Shown piece by piece: positions 35,508-45,461 of a DNA stretch of 64,000 bases. The notes beneath the pieces are model-generated. The model saw nothing but the letters and a program-made list of their open reading frames with translations, searched no databases and was not told the origin of the DNA. Each line of letters begins with the position of its first letter. Positions within the stretch are counted from its first letter, which is position 1. The stretch is from Trichopria drosophilae. Taxonomy: Eukaryota; Arthropoda; Insecta; Hymenoptera; Diapriidae. The stretch is from assembly GCA_030407085.1 (NCBI GenBank), contig CM059585.1, positions 120,137,001 through 120,201,000 on the forward strand, given 5' to 3'. Position numbers and translations under genes: made by a program.

Positions 35508-38500
35508 TTAATAACAAAAATCTTGCTCTTCATCGGATTTATACATTGCTTCAGATTCGCTTTCCGATGTAGATGAATCTGATAAGTATGTAGCATTTTC
35601 TTGTGGCGAAATTTCCGGCGGCTTAAGAAGTCGTATAACTTCTGATGACAATGACTTCAACGGCTTTTGAGGCAGTTTGCGAATACTTGAAATGTACGGA
35701 TCAGAGGTAACTAGTAGTCTGTTAAAGATATCCTGTAAATTCGATGTTCTTGAACTTTTCCTCGAGAAATCCTCACGAAAACGTTTTATATCTTTATTGC
35801 GCGACTCCTGTGCATCCGCAGAAAGTTGACCAATCGGCAATAACGCATTTGCAATAATTTCTGGTCCGTGTATTAGCAATTTATGTATGGATGTTGGCAT
35901 ATAGTACCATGGATATAGGTTGACATATTGACGTGCCGTTTCCACAGAGTATTCCTTAAATTTTGTGTCATCTACATGATAGCCACTTGAAATAACTTGC
36001 AAAATGGTATGAAATCGACGAATAAGGCCTTCGTTCACTCCTGTTATTCTTGCGGATATTGTCGCATTTTCGAAGAATCGACGTGCCGTATTGCCGTCAT
36101 TCGTACTTCCAAACCCTGGCTTTGGGCAATCGACAGTAAGTCCGAGTTCGGCAGAAAATCCTTTTTGTATATTTGCTTTTCTTTCAGCAACTATCTTCTT
36201 TTCATCTTCTTTGCGCGCTTGCCATTTTTTACTTCCAAGTTTATAAGATAAATGCAGCATGCATTCAAAGCAGCGAATCCAGGCATGCAGAGTTGACATA
36301 CCAAATCTCAGATTGTCTACACATATTTCCTTAGCAAGCATCCTGTCAATGTCATTAAATTCTTTTGACGTTGCTTTACATAAGAAGCAACGCTGTGCCG
36401 AGGTAGTGCCACTTACAGAATTGCACACTTTTCCATCGATCATTGTGAAAAACATCTCGTATTTAACTGATACTGGAATTCCATGCATGACCCTTGACAA
36501 GGGTTCAAGGGCTTTGATCTGATTTTCAACATCTGTAACTTCATTCACTGTCAGTTGTACATCTTCATGAGCAAACTGTACTTTGATAGGCCGACAAAAC
36601 CGTGGAGAAGACGGCCTCGGGTTTTTCCAAACAATGACTTCCTTTTTCGTTCGGTTGTCTCTACCAACCATCTGTAGAGGTACTACTGATGTAAAAAATA
36701 TACTGTCGTCGCATTTTCCGTCTTCGCTGAACTTTTGTTTGTATACACTTTGGCCGGAACTACCGTCACAGCCCCACTTGCAACATAAGCATAAATTGTC
36801 GACAATTTCAGGTGGTAAGGTTGCAATGACATCTTCCTGTAACATTAAAATTCGGCCTGCAGTGTGGTCCAGTAGAGCTTGTAACTTCACTTCACCGCAA
36901 CTCTCACTGATAGAAATACTGGTTTTTGTTGGATAGCAACGAATTTTTGCACTCATCACCTCTTTATAAGACGGATACAATTTACAATAATTTTCTTTAG
37001 CGACATTTCGTATTCCTTGATAGGTTCGTTTTGAAAATCGATGTTCCACAAGTACCGAAAGTGCTGCATCCGCAGACAAAGTATTTTCACTCTTTGACTT
37101 TAAAGCTGAGATATACTGCGATGCTTTTGACGAGCTTGTAGAAGTGATATCTTGAATGATATTAGCAGCTTGCGATTGACCTGATGCCCTAAGACTCATT
37201 GTAGTCGCATAAGCCAATTCCGGTAAAGAAACGGTACTGCGTAAATCTTGTGTTTTTCTCCTCTTCGATCTTTCACTGGAAGCCGAAAATGACAGCGAAG
37301 GGCGACCAGATTGTACAATATTTTTTGACGGAGTTGATGTTTGACGTTCACTGCTAGGTAAGGTACTGAATTGTACGATACTATTTAACCATTCTTCGTT
37401 GTTTTTTAAAAACACTGCTTCTTTTCTATATGCCGCTGCCCATCGAGTTCTAATGTTGGAAAATAGCAAATTCATAGTATGCTTCATATCCGATTCTATT
37501 TCAATGATGTATCCTGTATTTGCAGCAATGGATGTTATCAAGCCATCGACTATGTTTTCGTTACTGTTTTTGATATTATTTTTAATTATGAAGAAAATAT
37601 CTTTTCTCGAGTAAGACAATTTTTTAGCAGATGTAGATGGTCCTGAAATGTAATAAATGTAAGATTAAAATGTAATACGATTTTAAAAAATATATTTAAA
37701 TTCTAATAAAAAAAATATATATATATGTACATATGGGTAAGTTAATTTCATTTTTTTAAGGGGAGGGTAAACCCAAAAAAATCACCTCTACGAAATACAG
37801 ATTTAAAAAATTGTAAATGTAATTATATATAGTCATATAATTTGATATGTTGAACAATTATCAATTACAAACGCTAGGACACTTTAATGTAAGAATAAAT
37901 AATAAAATATCTCTAAATGAAAATTTCAATTTTTATGAGAAATGTACCGAGCAGGTATGTCATTCTTTTCTTTTAATACTTGCTTTGTATAATGAAATAA
38001 CGGATCTCAAGTAAACATTCCTTTACAGGGAGCAGTCCTTTTATCTAATGTCGAATTGCAACAAAATAACTTACAATATACAAGACAGTTTTTACAACTT
38101 AATGGTTATAATTTAGATTTTATAAATTCATACATAAAAAAGCGTCTTAAGAAAATAAACAAATCAAATTGACGTTTTATTTAAGTTATCATATTTATTT
38201 AGCGCAATAAACTTAAAGTCATAGTAAAATAAGTAAAATTTATTAACTTATATTTTTGTAAAATATTTTGAAAAGATAATTGTTAAAAATATATTTACGT
38301 TTCAAAAAAAAAGAAATAATGCTATTGTACGCTTCTGCCACATACACTTCGATGCGTCGTCACGTCGCGTCGCTCGCGTCGGCGCCGCGCCGGCCGCAAC
38401 GGTCGTAAATTTCAACGTCGCACTAACATTTAATTAACAATTCGATCCGCAGTCCTCCGCAGCTGGTTTTTTTATGTATTAAAATTGACAATATACAGAA

Positions 38501-38691
38501 CATATTCCAATAAATATCGAAACAGGACCTCGCAAGACAGTTTTTAAAAGAACTTGTAAACATTATCTTCGCCGAAAACACAATTTGTTTATACAATTGT
38601 ATGTATATGTTGTTAAAAAATAAAAACACATGAAATTAATACTAGTTATGTGTGGAAATGTATTGTACATACCTCCAGGATGGTGTTCCAT
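35508..38691 (-). CDS. RAG1-like / Transib-superfamily transposase, 717 aa, two exons
   Basis: DDE-type transposase of the RAG1/Transib fold class. A 19-nt first exon (38673-38691, encoding MEHHPG plus one base, donor GTATGT) joins in frame to exon 2 (35508-37642, acceptor TTTCAG). Exon 2 alone has only a TTG at its 5' open end, which supports the splice. RAG1-type landmarks in order: Asp299 in KWGCDGSSG (RAG1 SCDG), Asp409 in MIDGK 16 residues before a CxxC at 425-428 (RAG1 GYDEK then CTLC), H-x4-H at 593-598 in IHKLLIHGPEI, and Glu619 in AQESRNKDIKRFRE. So a full DDE triad and the C2H2 zinc site are present. Residues about 90-150 are Ser/Thr-rich; the C-terminus is acidic. No frameshift or stop. 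Assignment rests on motif order and spacing recalled from RAG1; the exact family within Transib is unknown. Confidence 0.85.
38345..38405. promoter_or_regulatory. Short CG-dense patch in the transposase intron
   Basis: About 60 bp with CGTCGTCACGTCGCGTCG and GGCGCCGCGCCGGCC-like sequence, embedded in AT-rich intron DNA. It stands out sharply in composition. It could be an internal regulatory element or enhancer of transposase expression; function is inferred only from composition. Confidence 0.3.
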
Positions 38692-38914
38692 TTTTCGCTT
38701 GAATATTAATGAATGGTAACTACACTTTTTATTGCCGTACAGTTTCCGAATTTACACCTTCCAAATGCCACGCTCGTGCGCACGAACCGAAGGTCTACTT
38801 TACACTGACATATTGACGATTCCTAAGCATCCGGTAACTTACCCTTGTACAATTGTGTGGTGGGACGTTCCCAGAACCCATTACATACAACGATTTCCAG
38901 GTCAAAATAAAATA

Positions 38915-38963
38915 CTTCATTTTCGATATTTTGGCCAGCTTTTCGTGAATCGGCCCCACTGTG
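38915..38963 (-). repeat. Right terminal inverted repeat of the Transib-like element
   Basis: Read inward on the minus strand: CACAGTG, GGGC, 15 variable nt, then TGGCCAAAATATCGAAAATG. It matches the left end block for block with the same 19-nt spacing; only the stretch between is unrelated. Confidence 0.85.
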
Positions 38964-38968
38964 CGTCG

Positions 38969-39709
38969 CCATCTTGAATTTCAAAATGTTCACCTTCCAT
39001 TTTGAAGATCAGGGCCCATGTACACAAAATTAGTATCGAGACCATTTTTTATCCGATTTTGGTGGGAAAATGTTGAATAAAGAACATTATTTAGTGAAAA
39101 AATCGTAATTTTTTTAAAAATAAACAAATATAACTTCTTTTGTTTTTATTGTTAGAAAATTCTGATGGCAGATTTCTTAATTAAATTTCTTACATTTTAA
39201 CTGAAATTTTATTATTCACTACAATAATCATTATAGTGAGTTTTGTATCAAATTTTATCAAACGTACCTGTACAGAAATTAAAAAATAATATAAATAATC
39301 TTTATATCATTTACTTTCAAACTCAGTATAATTAGTAAATTTCTCGACTGTATGTTTAAAAATTTTCAGTAATTAGTAGCGGTTTAGTTAACTTTTTACT
39401 TAACGAGACCGCTACTAATTAATGAAAATTTTACTTTCAAACTCGATGAGAAAAGAATTTCAACGACTATTTTAAATTAAAAGATGCAGGCTACGTTCTT
39501 TACAAATTTGATTTTTTGTTTGTAATTAACTAAAATAAACTTTTATTTTAATTATGTTAATACCTACATATATGCATGCAACATTCTCTCCTGGAAAGGA
39601 AAACAAGAATTGTATAAAAAAATTACTTTATTTATGACATATATACATATTTACATAATGTACAATAATAAAAGTAAAGTTAGCATACGCAGTTCCGCAG
39701 TGTTTATAA
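38969..39709. other. Spacer between transposon and WDR3; one hairpin
   Basis: No gene. A hairpin at about 39357-39432 pairs AATTTTCAGTAATTAGTAGC with its near-complement, loop about 25 nt. It is flanked by direct repeats TTACTTTCAAACTC (near 39310 and 39430). The WDR3 3' end occupies the last ~80 bp. Confidence 0.5.
39627..39632 (-). terminator. WDR3: Candidate poly(A) signal of WDR3
   Basis: AATAAA on the minus strand, about 80 nt downstream of the WDR3 stop codon. Confidence 0.55.
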
Positions 39710-42373
39710 TCAATTACTTTTCGTTTCTTCCAATTCGCGTTGGGCGAAAGACATTCCGTGTAAATTGAAACCAATGGTATCTCTCAACGACGAAACTTGC
39801 TTTATAATTAAATTCTTAATTTCTTCGAATTGTGAGAGGAGTTCATGATTAGCCATGATTTGACGATGATGAGCTTGAATGAGGCTTACCATCAGCTTGG
39901 CTACTAATTCACTTTGATGATGATTTTTCAACAATGTGGGTAGTATTTTAAAAATTTCATAAGCAGTCGAATATGATATTGAAGAAAGTGCCTCGTCTAA
40001 TTCGCTTGCCCTGATGCGTGCAAACATTTTAAATATAAATTCTTCTATAGTATTGCATTTGTACGCCTGAACGAGTAACGGTAGTTCTGGAGTAGTATTC
40101 GCTGGCAAATCCAAGCATTCTTCGTTGTGTGCTTTTAATAAAGTAAGACCTTCCAAAAATAACTCAACATTTTTTCCGCCTTTCAAGATGGATGTTATGC
40201 TCGGGGCCTCTTCACCCGGGGCTGTAAGCGCAGCCGAATTAAGGGTTTCGTTCTCTTGTCTCTCCCGTTCCTCTTCTGCCTCGTCTTCCAAAACTAACAT
40301 TTCTGCGCTGCGCTCGTAGAGTCTCAATACTCGATCTGCACCACACGATAAAACATATTTGCCATTTGGTGAAATTGCGCAGGACCACGATTGTCCAAAA
40401 TGACCCTGTAGAGTAATGATCTTTTGGTAGTTGTCCGCATCCCACTCCTTTACTTTACCATCTTTACCGGTGGTAAACAGGTAATGTGTTTTAGGAACAA
40501 ACGACAATCCCGTGACGGACTCTTCGTGCGCCAGCATGGATTTGTGACAATCACCAAAGTCCATGCCCCAAATTTTGATATTGTGGTCAGCTGAACCAGT
40601 TGCGATAAGAGTAGAATCGCTGGATATGTCCATACACAATACTGGCATTTTATGACCGTATAAAGCGACAAAAAATTTAAGCGTGTCTACAAAGAAAATC
40701 TTAACCGAAGAATCCAAAAGTGCTACAGCAATAAATCGATTATTGGGGCTGAATTTCACACACAGAACGCTTTCTTCTAGTTTCAGAGTTCTAACGTGAA
40801 GGACGGACAGAACTTTGGCTTTATTGTTGCCGTCCGAATCATCGACAAGTTCAAATTGCCAAAATTTAACAGTTTGATCTCCTCCCCCGCTAGCGACTCC
40901 TTTCGAGTCCGGGAATAAAGTTACGCTCCACAATTCTTTTTGATGAGCTTGAATTTCTTCAAGAATGTTGCTCGAGGTAATATCAACGATTAGCATTTTT
41001 CCACTCTTTAAACCAACAATTAAATGCCTATCTCCGGGCACAAATGTTACCGATATTGCCTGCGAACATGGAACTGTTCGGGTGCAAGTCAATGTTGGTC
41101 TATTCCACAATTTTATTGAATCGTTGCTAACTGTAGCAAAAGCTAAATTATCAGAACTGAAACACAGTGCTCTAACATCCGTACGATGACCGGGAGAATT
41201 TAAGGAACGAATCAGTTGCGCTTCGTTGTTCTTGTTTGTCACTGTCAGAGAATGCAGCTCGACACTATTATCGCTCAAAATCGTACATATCCTGAGTTCA
41301 TCGTTCCTTCCCAGAACAAAATCGACTGCTTTTATTTTACTCGATGCTTTAATAACTTGCAGCCTAGAAATCTGGTTTTTCAATTTCACATCTGACAATG
41401 CATCCTTAACTTTCTGTTCTGCGTCTTCCTCACTCGCCGCATTATTTTTAATTTTCTTCAATTTCTTTTGTACTTTGCTACTGATTTGTTCTTCAGACAA
41501 GATGTGAAATAGCTCGACATTGTTGTCCAAACCGTAACATCCTATTATTTGACCCGAGGGATCCGAATTTATCGAAGCTACTCTTCCGCGTCCGGATCGC
41601 AAAATATTGCCAACTTTATCGCAGCGTAATTTACTTTTCAAACCAGTAATATCATCGTCATTAACAACATTAGCATCTTCAGTATTAATGTTTTCTTTTT
41701 TATCATCCGTAAAGTATATTTTCCAAACGAAAAGTTCGTTACTATTGCATCCGCTAAATAAAAATTGATCTTGAACTAATGCTAAACTCCACACTTCGGA
41801 TTGATGTCCAGTAATAGTTTTAAAGTTGTGTTGTATATCAAGATCCCAAAATTTGATAAACGTGTCCTTACTAGAACTAATAACGATGTCATGATCCCGC
41901 ATAAAGACAACTTTTGTAATTTCTCCTTTATGTCCTTCCAATCTGCAAATACCACGCTCGGCAATAACGTCCCATACTATGACATTAGTGTCTTTTGATC
42001 CTGACACTAATCGATGTCCAAGAGCGTCATATGCTAATGTCGTTATTGCCGAACAATGTCCCGAAAACGTGCTAATATGTTCAGCGGATCGTAGATCAAA
42101 AGTTTTTATTGTACCATCTTCGTAACCGACAGCAAGAAATCTTTTATTCGGAGCAGCAACCAAACATGTCACGTTGAATTTCTCTCCAGAAAGAACTTGG
42201 GCTTTTTCGCCAAGTCTCATATCCCATATGTAAACATGTTCGCCGGCCCCTACACATATGAACCGACCTTCTTGGCCTTCCAAGGTTATAAATGCAATAT
42301 TGCATTTTGGACTGGCTATTATATTCAAATTTCCTGCTGGAACGTAGCGTAAGTATTGTTTCGTTAACCCCAT
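39710..42373 (-). CDS. WDR3: WD repeat-containing protein 3 (Utp12/Dip2), 887 aa
   Basis: Nucleolar component of the U3 snoRNP / small-subunit processome, required for early 18S rRNA maturation. One uninterrupted frame of 887 codons, starting MGLTKQYLRYV as in WDR3/Dip2 proteins, which fixes the start. Numerous WD repeats fill residues ~20-700 and should form two beta-propellers; examples are GSKDTNVIVWD near 122-132, GHQSEVWSL near 190, GSADHNIKIWG near 600 and GKDGKVKEWDAD near 645. A lysine-rich charged insert lies near 300-325. The C-terminal ~140 residues form the Utp12-type helical domain (IEEFIFKMFARIRASELDEA onward). Human and yeast orthologues are about 940 aa, so this one is slightly shorter with no visible break. 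No intron in the coding part. A non-LTR retrotransposon ends less than 100 bp upstream of the start codon. Confidence 0.96.
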   Translation of the reverse strand: MGLTKQYLRYVPAGNLNIIASPKCNIAFITLEGQEGRFICVGAGEHVYIWDMRLGEKAQVLSGEKFNVTCLVAAPNKRFLAVGYEDGTIKTFDLRSAEHISTFSGHCSAITTLAYDALGHRLVSGSKDTNVIVWDVIAERGICRLEGHKGEITKVVFMRDHDIVISSSKDTFIKFWDLDIQHNFKTITGHQSEVWSLALVQDQFLFSGCNSNELFVWKIYFTDDKKENINTEDANVVNDDDITGLKSKLRCDKVGNILRSGRGRVASINSDPSGQIIGCYGLDNNVELFHILSEEQISSKVQKKLKKIKNNAASEEDAEQKVKDALSDVKLKNQISRLQVIKASSKIKAVDFVLGRNDELRICTILSDNSVELHSLTVTNKNNEAQLIRSLNSPGHRTDVRALCFSSDNLAFATVSNDSIKLWNRPTLTCTRTVPCSQAISVTFVPGDRHLIVGLKSGKMLIVDITSSNILEEIQAHQKELWSVTLFPDSKGVASGGGDQTVKFWQFELVDDSDGNNKAKVLSVLHVRTLKLEESVLCVKFSPNNRFIAVALLDSSVKIFFVDTLKFFVALYGHKMPVLCMDISSDSTLIATGSADHNIKIWGMDFGDCHKSMLAHEESVTGLSFVPKTHYLFTTGKDGKVKEWDADNYQKIITLQGHFGQSWSCAISPNGKYVLSCGADRVLRLYERSAEMLVLEDEAEEERERQENETLNSAALTAPGEEAPSITSILKGGKNVELFLEGLTLLKAHNEECLDLPANTTPELPLLVQAYKCNTIEEFIFKMFARIRASELDEALSSISYSTAYEIFKILPTLLKNHHQSELVAKLMVSLIQAHHRQIMANHELLSQFEEIKNLIIKQVSSLRDTIGFNLHGMSFAQRELEETKSN

Positions 42374-42460
42374 ATTTTTATCGCTTTAGAGCTCTCAAAT
42401 ACCAGGATAGTCCTCGCTAACTGCTGATAACACTGAAAAGTGAAACATAGTTCTTAGTTT
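42374..42460 (-). promoter_or_regulatory. WDR3: WDR3 leader, cut short by a LINE insertion
   Basis: Only about 85 bp separate the WDR3 ATG from the TTTA tail of the upstream retrotransposon. They hold a short 5' UTR (…GATAAAAAT|ATG). Any promoter elements farther up lie within or beyond the LINE, unless the core promoter fits in this gap. Confidence 0.4.
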
Positions 42461-42461
42461 T

Positions 42462-42492
<31 letters not shown>

Positions 42493-43672
42493 GAATCAAC
42501 GGCGAAAAGCCTATTACATAAAAATATAGTAACAATATTAGGTGAAACTTAACAATACATTAGAAAAATAGAAAAATAAGATAACAATTAAATCGCTATC
42601 CATAAATATGTAATTAACGTAAATAAAAAAATTCATGCAAAAGTGGAAAACATTAAAAAAATTCGAGATTTAAATATCGATAACGACTCCAGTTCTCGAA
42701 CTTCAGGCAAAAGTGAGTTCCATGCTCTCCGCAACCGAGTTATCGGAGCATAATACCCTATATCCGATCGATTAACCTCCTCAATTAATAATCTCTGTGA
42801 ACGAATGCTGTAAGCAATCTGATGTAAAGGAAAGGACTGTCTCAATTCGGTACACTTAATGATGCCCTTCATTATTTTAAAAGTATTGATTAAATCAAAT
42901 CTATTATGAATAGATTTAATGGAGGGCACATTAAAATACTTTGCCAGAGCGGAATAATCGTGATCAATAATACTCATTGGTGATCCTTTTTTATAAGCTA
43001 AATAACGTATAAATTTATACAAGACAGCAGACAACAATATAAAAGACTGGGTAATACAATTGATTTGAATATTGAGATAATCGCAGGGATACTACGAAAA
43101 TCTCTAGTAGATCTTTTTAGAAATCCCAATACAGATGTTGCGTTTGAGACTGTCCTAATTAAATGCTCTTTATAATTAAGAAAGTTATCTAAGATCCCGA
43201 GATCCTTCACAGAGCTTACAGAGTCTAGAGGCTGGTCATTAATCTTATAATTAGACCAGACAGGAGAGTGACTTTTAACAAACCGTACAAAGTTACATTT
43301 TTTAATATTTAGGGTCAATCGATTTAACACTGACCACTCGACCAGTGAGTCAGTGCAGATCCCTCTGCAACCTGGACACATCGGAAAGAGAATGAATTTC
43401 AACATAGAGTTTAACATCATCCGCGTATAACAAAATATTAGAAAATCTCAAACTCTGAGTTAAGTCATTCATAAAAAGAATGAACAATATAGGACCCAAG
43501 TGTGACCCTTGAGGTACACCAGAGGTTGCAACGAAGGGTTCAAACTCACAAGTACGCACTCGAACAACTTGCTCTCTGGCAGAGAGAAAAGAAGCTATCC
43601 ATTGAAGGATATTGCCCCATACTCCCATTTTAAATAACTTAGTTTTGTGAAATTTATTTATTAAAGTTCTCG
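42461..43672 (-). pseudogene. 5'-truncated, frameshifted non-LTR retrotransposon (LINE) reverse transcriptase
   Basis: Three consecutive minus-strand frames (43350-43628, 42998-43420, 42633-43037) form the C-terminal half of one reverse transcriptase. The first carries GVPQGSHLGPILFILFMNDL and the YADD active site (about 43416-43427). The second carries EWSVLNRLTLNIKKC and KDLGI, the third the thumb/tail with APITRLRRAWNSLLP. Two frameshifts (near 43360 and 43020) break it. The 3' end is a (TTTA)n tail on plus (42461-42493), typical of Jockey/CR1-like LINEs. The 5' part with the endonuclease is missing. AGTTCT occurs just outside both ends (42451 and 43663) and may be a worn target duplication. 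Lies in the same orientation as WDR3. Confidence 0.85.
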
Positions 43673-44129
43673 TTTCAAATTTTGTGAGTTTATCCTGGTA
43701 AAAATGGAGGCGTACACGAAGAGGACAGTAAGAGTGAAATTAAAGGTACATGAAGAGTACGTACGCTTACATACCGCTTCCCAAAGAGTACAATAAACGT
43801 ATGTACACTTAAATACTGCTTCCCAAAGTGTACAATAAGAGTACAATAAGCGAACAATAAGAATGATTTGGACATTAAGAGCGATATTAAATGGAAATGT
43901 TTCTTTCCACTCACAATAAGTAACGATGAAAGAAATTTGGAACATTCGTCAATGCATAGAATTAATTTTGATTTTTCTTTTCTGACATTTTCTTAAGTGA
44001 AAGTAATCATAAGTTCAGTCAATGCATTTTGATGTCAAATCGGGAACATGAATTTGTTTGCATTGTTCTGGAGATTAATGCTATGAGTTCTAAATAAAAT
44101 ATAAATATGAATGTAAATATAAAACACAT

Positions 44130-45461
44130 TTAACCCTTTGCGGCATACATTTTTCTTTACATGAAAATCAGCTGAAACTTGCTGCACGGAAAGCAATTGT
44201 AAGTAAATGCCACTGCTCAGGGAAGTAACAGCTACCGTACGATTTCTGACGAATTTCAAATGGCGGTTAACGTTCGAAATCGTTAAAAAGAACATTTTTA
44301 TAAGTAGATACACTTTTATTACACCTTTTTGAATAGTTATTCATAATTTTCCGACTATTTAGGTATTAATAATTAATTTTAATGATCTATAAATGCTGTT
44401 GAAACGGACAAATTTGGTATTTTTTTCGTTCTAAAGCTTCCGTATTGAAAACAGTGCAAGATACACTAAAAATGCACTGAAACTTTTTTGTAGAGCACAA
44501 AATTTCCTACAAAAAAGTCAGCAAAGGCCTTAGACTGAAGTTAATAGTTTAGCCATGAGCAACGATGGAATATGCCTCATATTTTACAAAAATTCTAAAA
44601 TATTCATAATTAACTTGTAAGACAAAATTCCAGCGTTATTTATAGATAATCTATTAACTTCAGACTAGGGCTCTCGCTGACTTTTTTTTAGGAAATTTTG
44701 TGCTCTATAAAAAAGGTTCAGTGCAGTTGTAGTGTATCTTGCACTGTTTTCAATACGGAAGCTTTAGAATGAAAAAAGTACCAAGTTTTTCCGTTTCAAC
44801 AACGTTTATAGATCATTAGAAATAATTATTAATAACTATATCGTCTAGAAATTATCAATAAATATTCTCAAAGGTGCACTCAAATTGGATCCGTTTATAA
44901 AAATTTTCTTTTTAACGAATTCGAATTGTAACCGTCATTTCAAATTTGTCAGAATCTGTGCGGTAACTACTACTTCCCAAAATGCTGTCGCATTGACTTA
45001 AAATTTCTTTGCATGTACTCGGGGGTTTTTGGGGTTGCTGATCACGAATCTGATCTCAGATTTTGAAAATTCAAAATGTCAGATGCAATATGGCGGGTCA
45101 AAAATAATTTTTTAAATTTAGATCCGCCATATTACATCCGCCATTTTGAAATTTGGAAAACTGGCCCTGGATTCGTTATTAGTGAACCGAAATACTTCAT
45201 ACAGATTTTTTTCAAATTTTTTTTACCATATAGTTTAGGCACAATTACATTTATTGTAAAAAAACGTGTTTTTTTAGACTTTTTTTATTTATTACAATAT
45301 ATGTATTTATCAATAAAAATGTTTGATGCCTTTAGTATAGTAAAGAATAGCATAGACTAAAAAATTTGGCTTTAAAACGTGTGAACTACTGTTCGAAAAT
45401 TGCGAATAAGTGAAGAGAAAAAGGTGTCACTCTGGAATGTCACTATGTCGCAAAGGGTTAA
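44130..45461. mobile_element. TTAA-flanked element E carrying a nested palindrome
   Basis: Ends TTAA|CCCTTTGCGGCATA (44130-44133 is TTAA) and TATGTCGCAAAGGG|TTAA (TTAA 45458-45461), an imperfect 14-bp inverted repeat with a TTAA target duplication. Most of its length is the foldback copy at 44187-45012 plus a piece of the GGATCC dispersed unit at 45015-45190. Confidence 0.75.
44187..45012. mobile_element. 0.8-kb palindromic foldback element, copy B
   Basis: Highly similar to copy A at 16356-17173 across the full length, with scattered substitutions and small indels (for example GGGAAGTAACAGCTACCG in both). The same inverted-repeat structure is kept. Nested in element E. Confidence 0.8.

Larger units (their letters stand above)
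34840..38968 (-). mobile_element. Complete Transib/RAG1-like DNA transposon
   Basis: Element 34845-38963 (4119 bp). Termini are CACAGTGGGGC at the left and its exact complement GCCCCACTGTG at the right. It is flanked by a perfect GC-rich 5-bp direct repeat CGTCG (34840-34844 and 38964-38968), as expected for Transib. Both ends carry a second conserved block, TGGCCAAAA, exactly 19 nt inside the CACAGTG heptamer. The element holds an intact, spliced minus-strand transposase. The left third (34880-35310) is a tandem array of the dispersed GGATCC unit. The perfect target duplication and open frame suggest recent insertion. Confidence 0.9.

Noticed and set aside
34845..38963. Reading the 703-codon frame as a domesticated host gene
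   Set aside because: It sits between matching terminal repeats and a perfect 5-bp duplication, so it is a resident transposase.
43661..43945. Two overlapping 74-94-codon minus frames next to the LINE
   Set aside because: Translations of the GTACAA-type repeats in the CCTGG element arm, not part of the reverse transcriptase.
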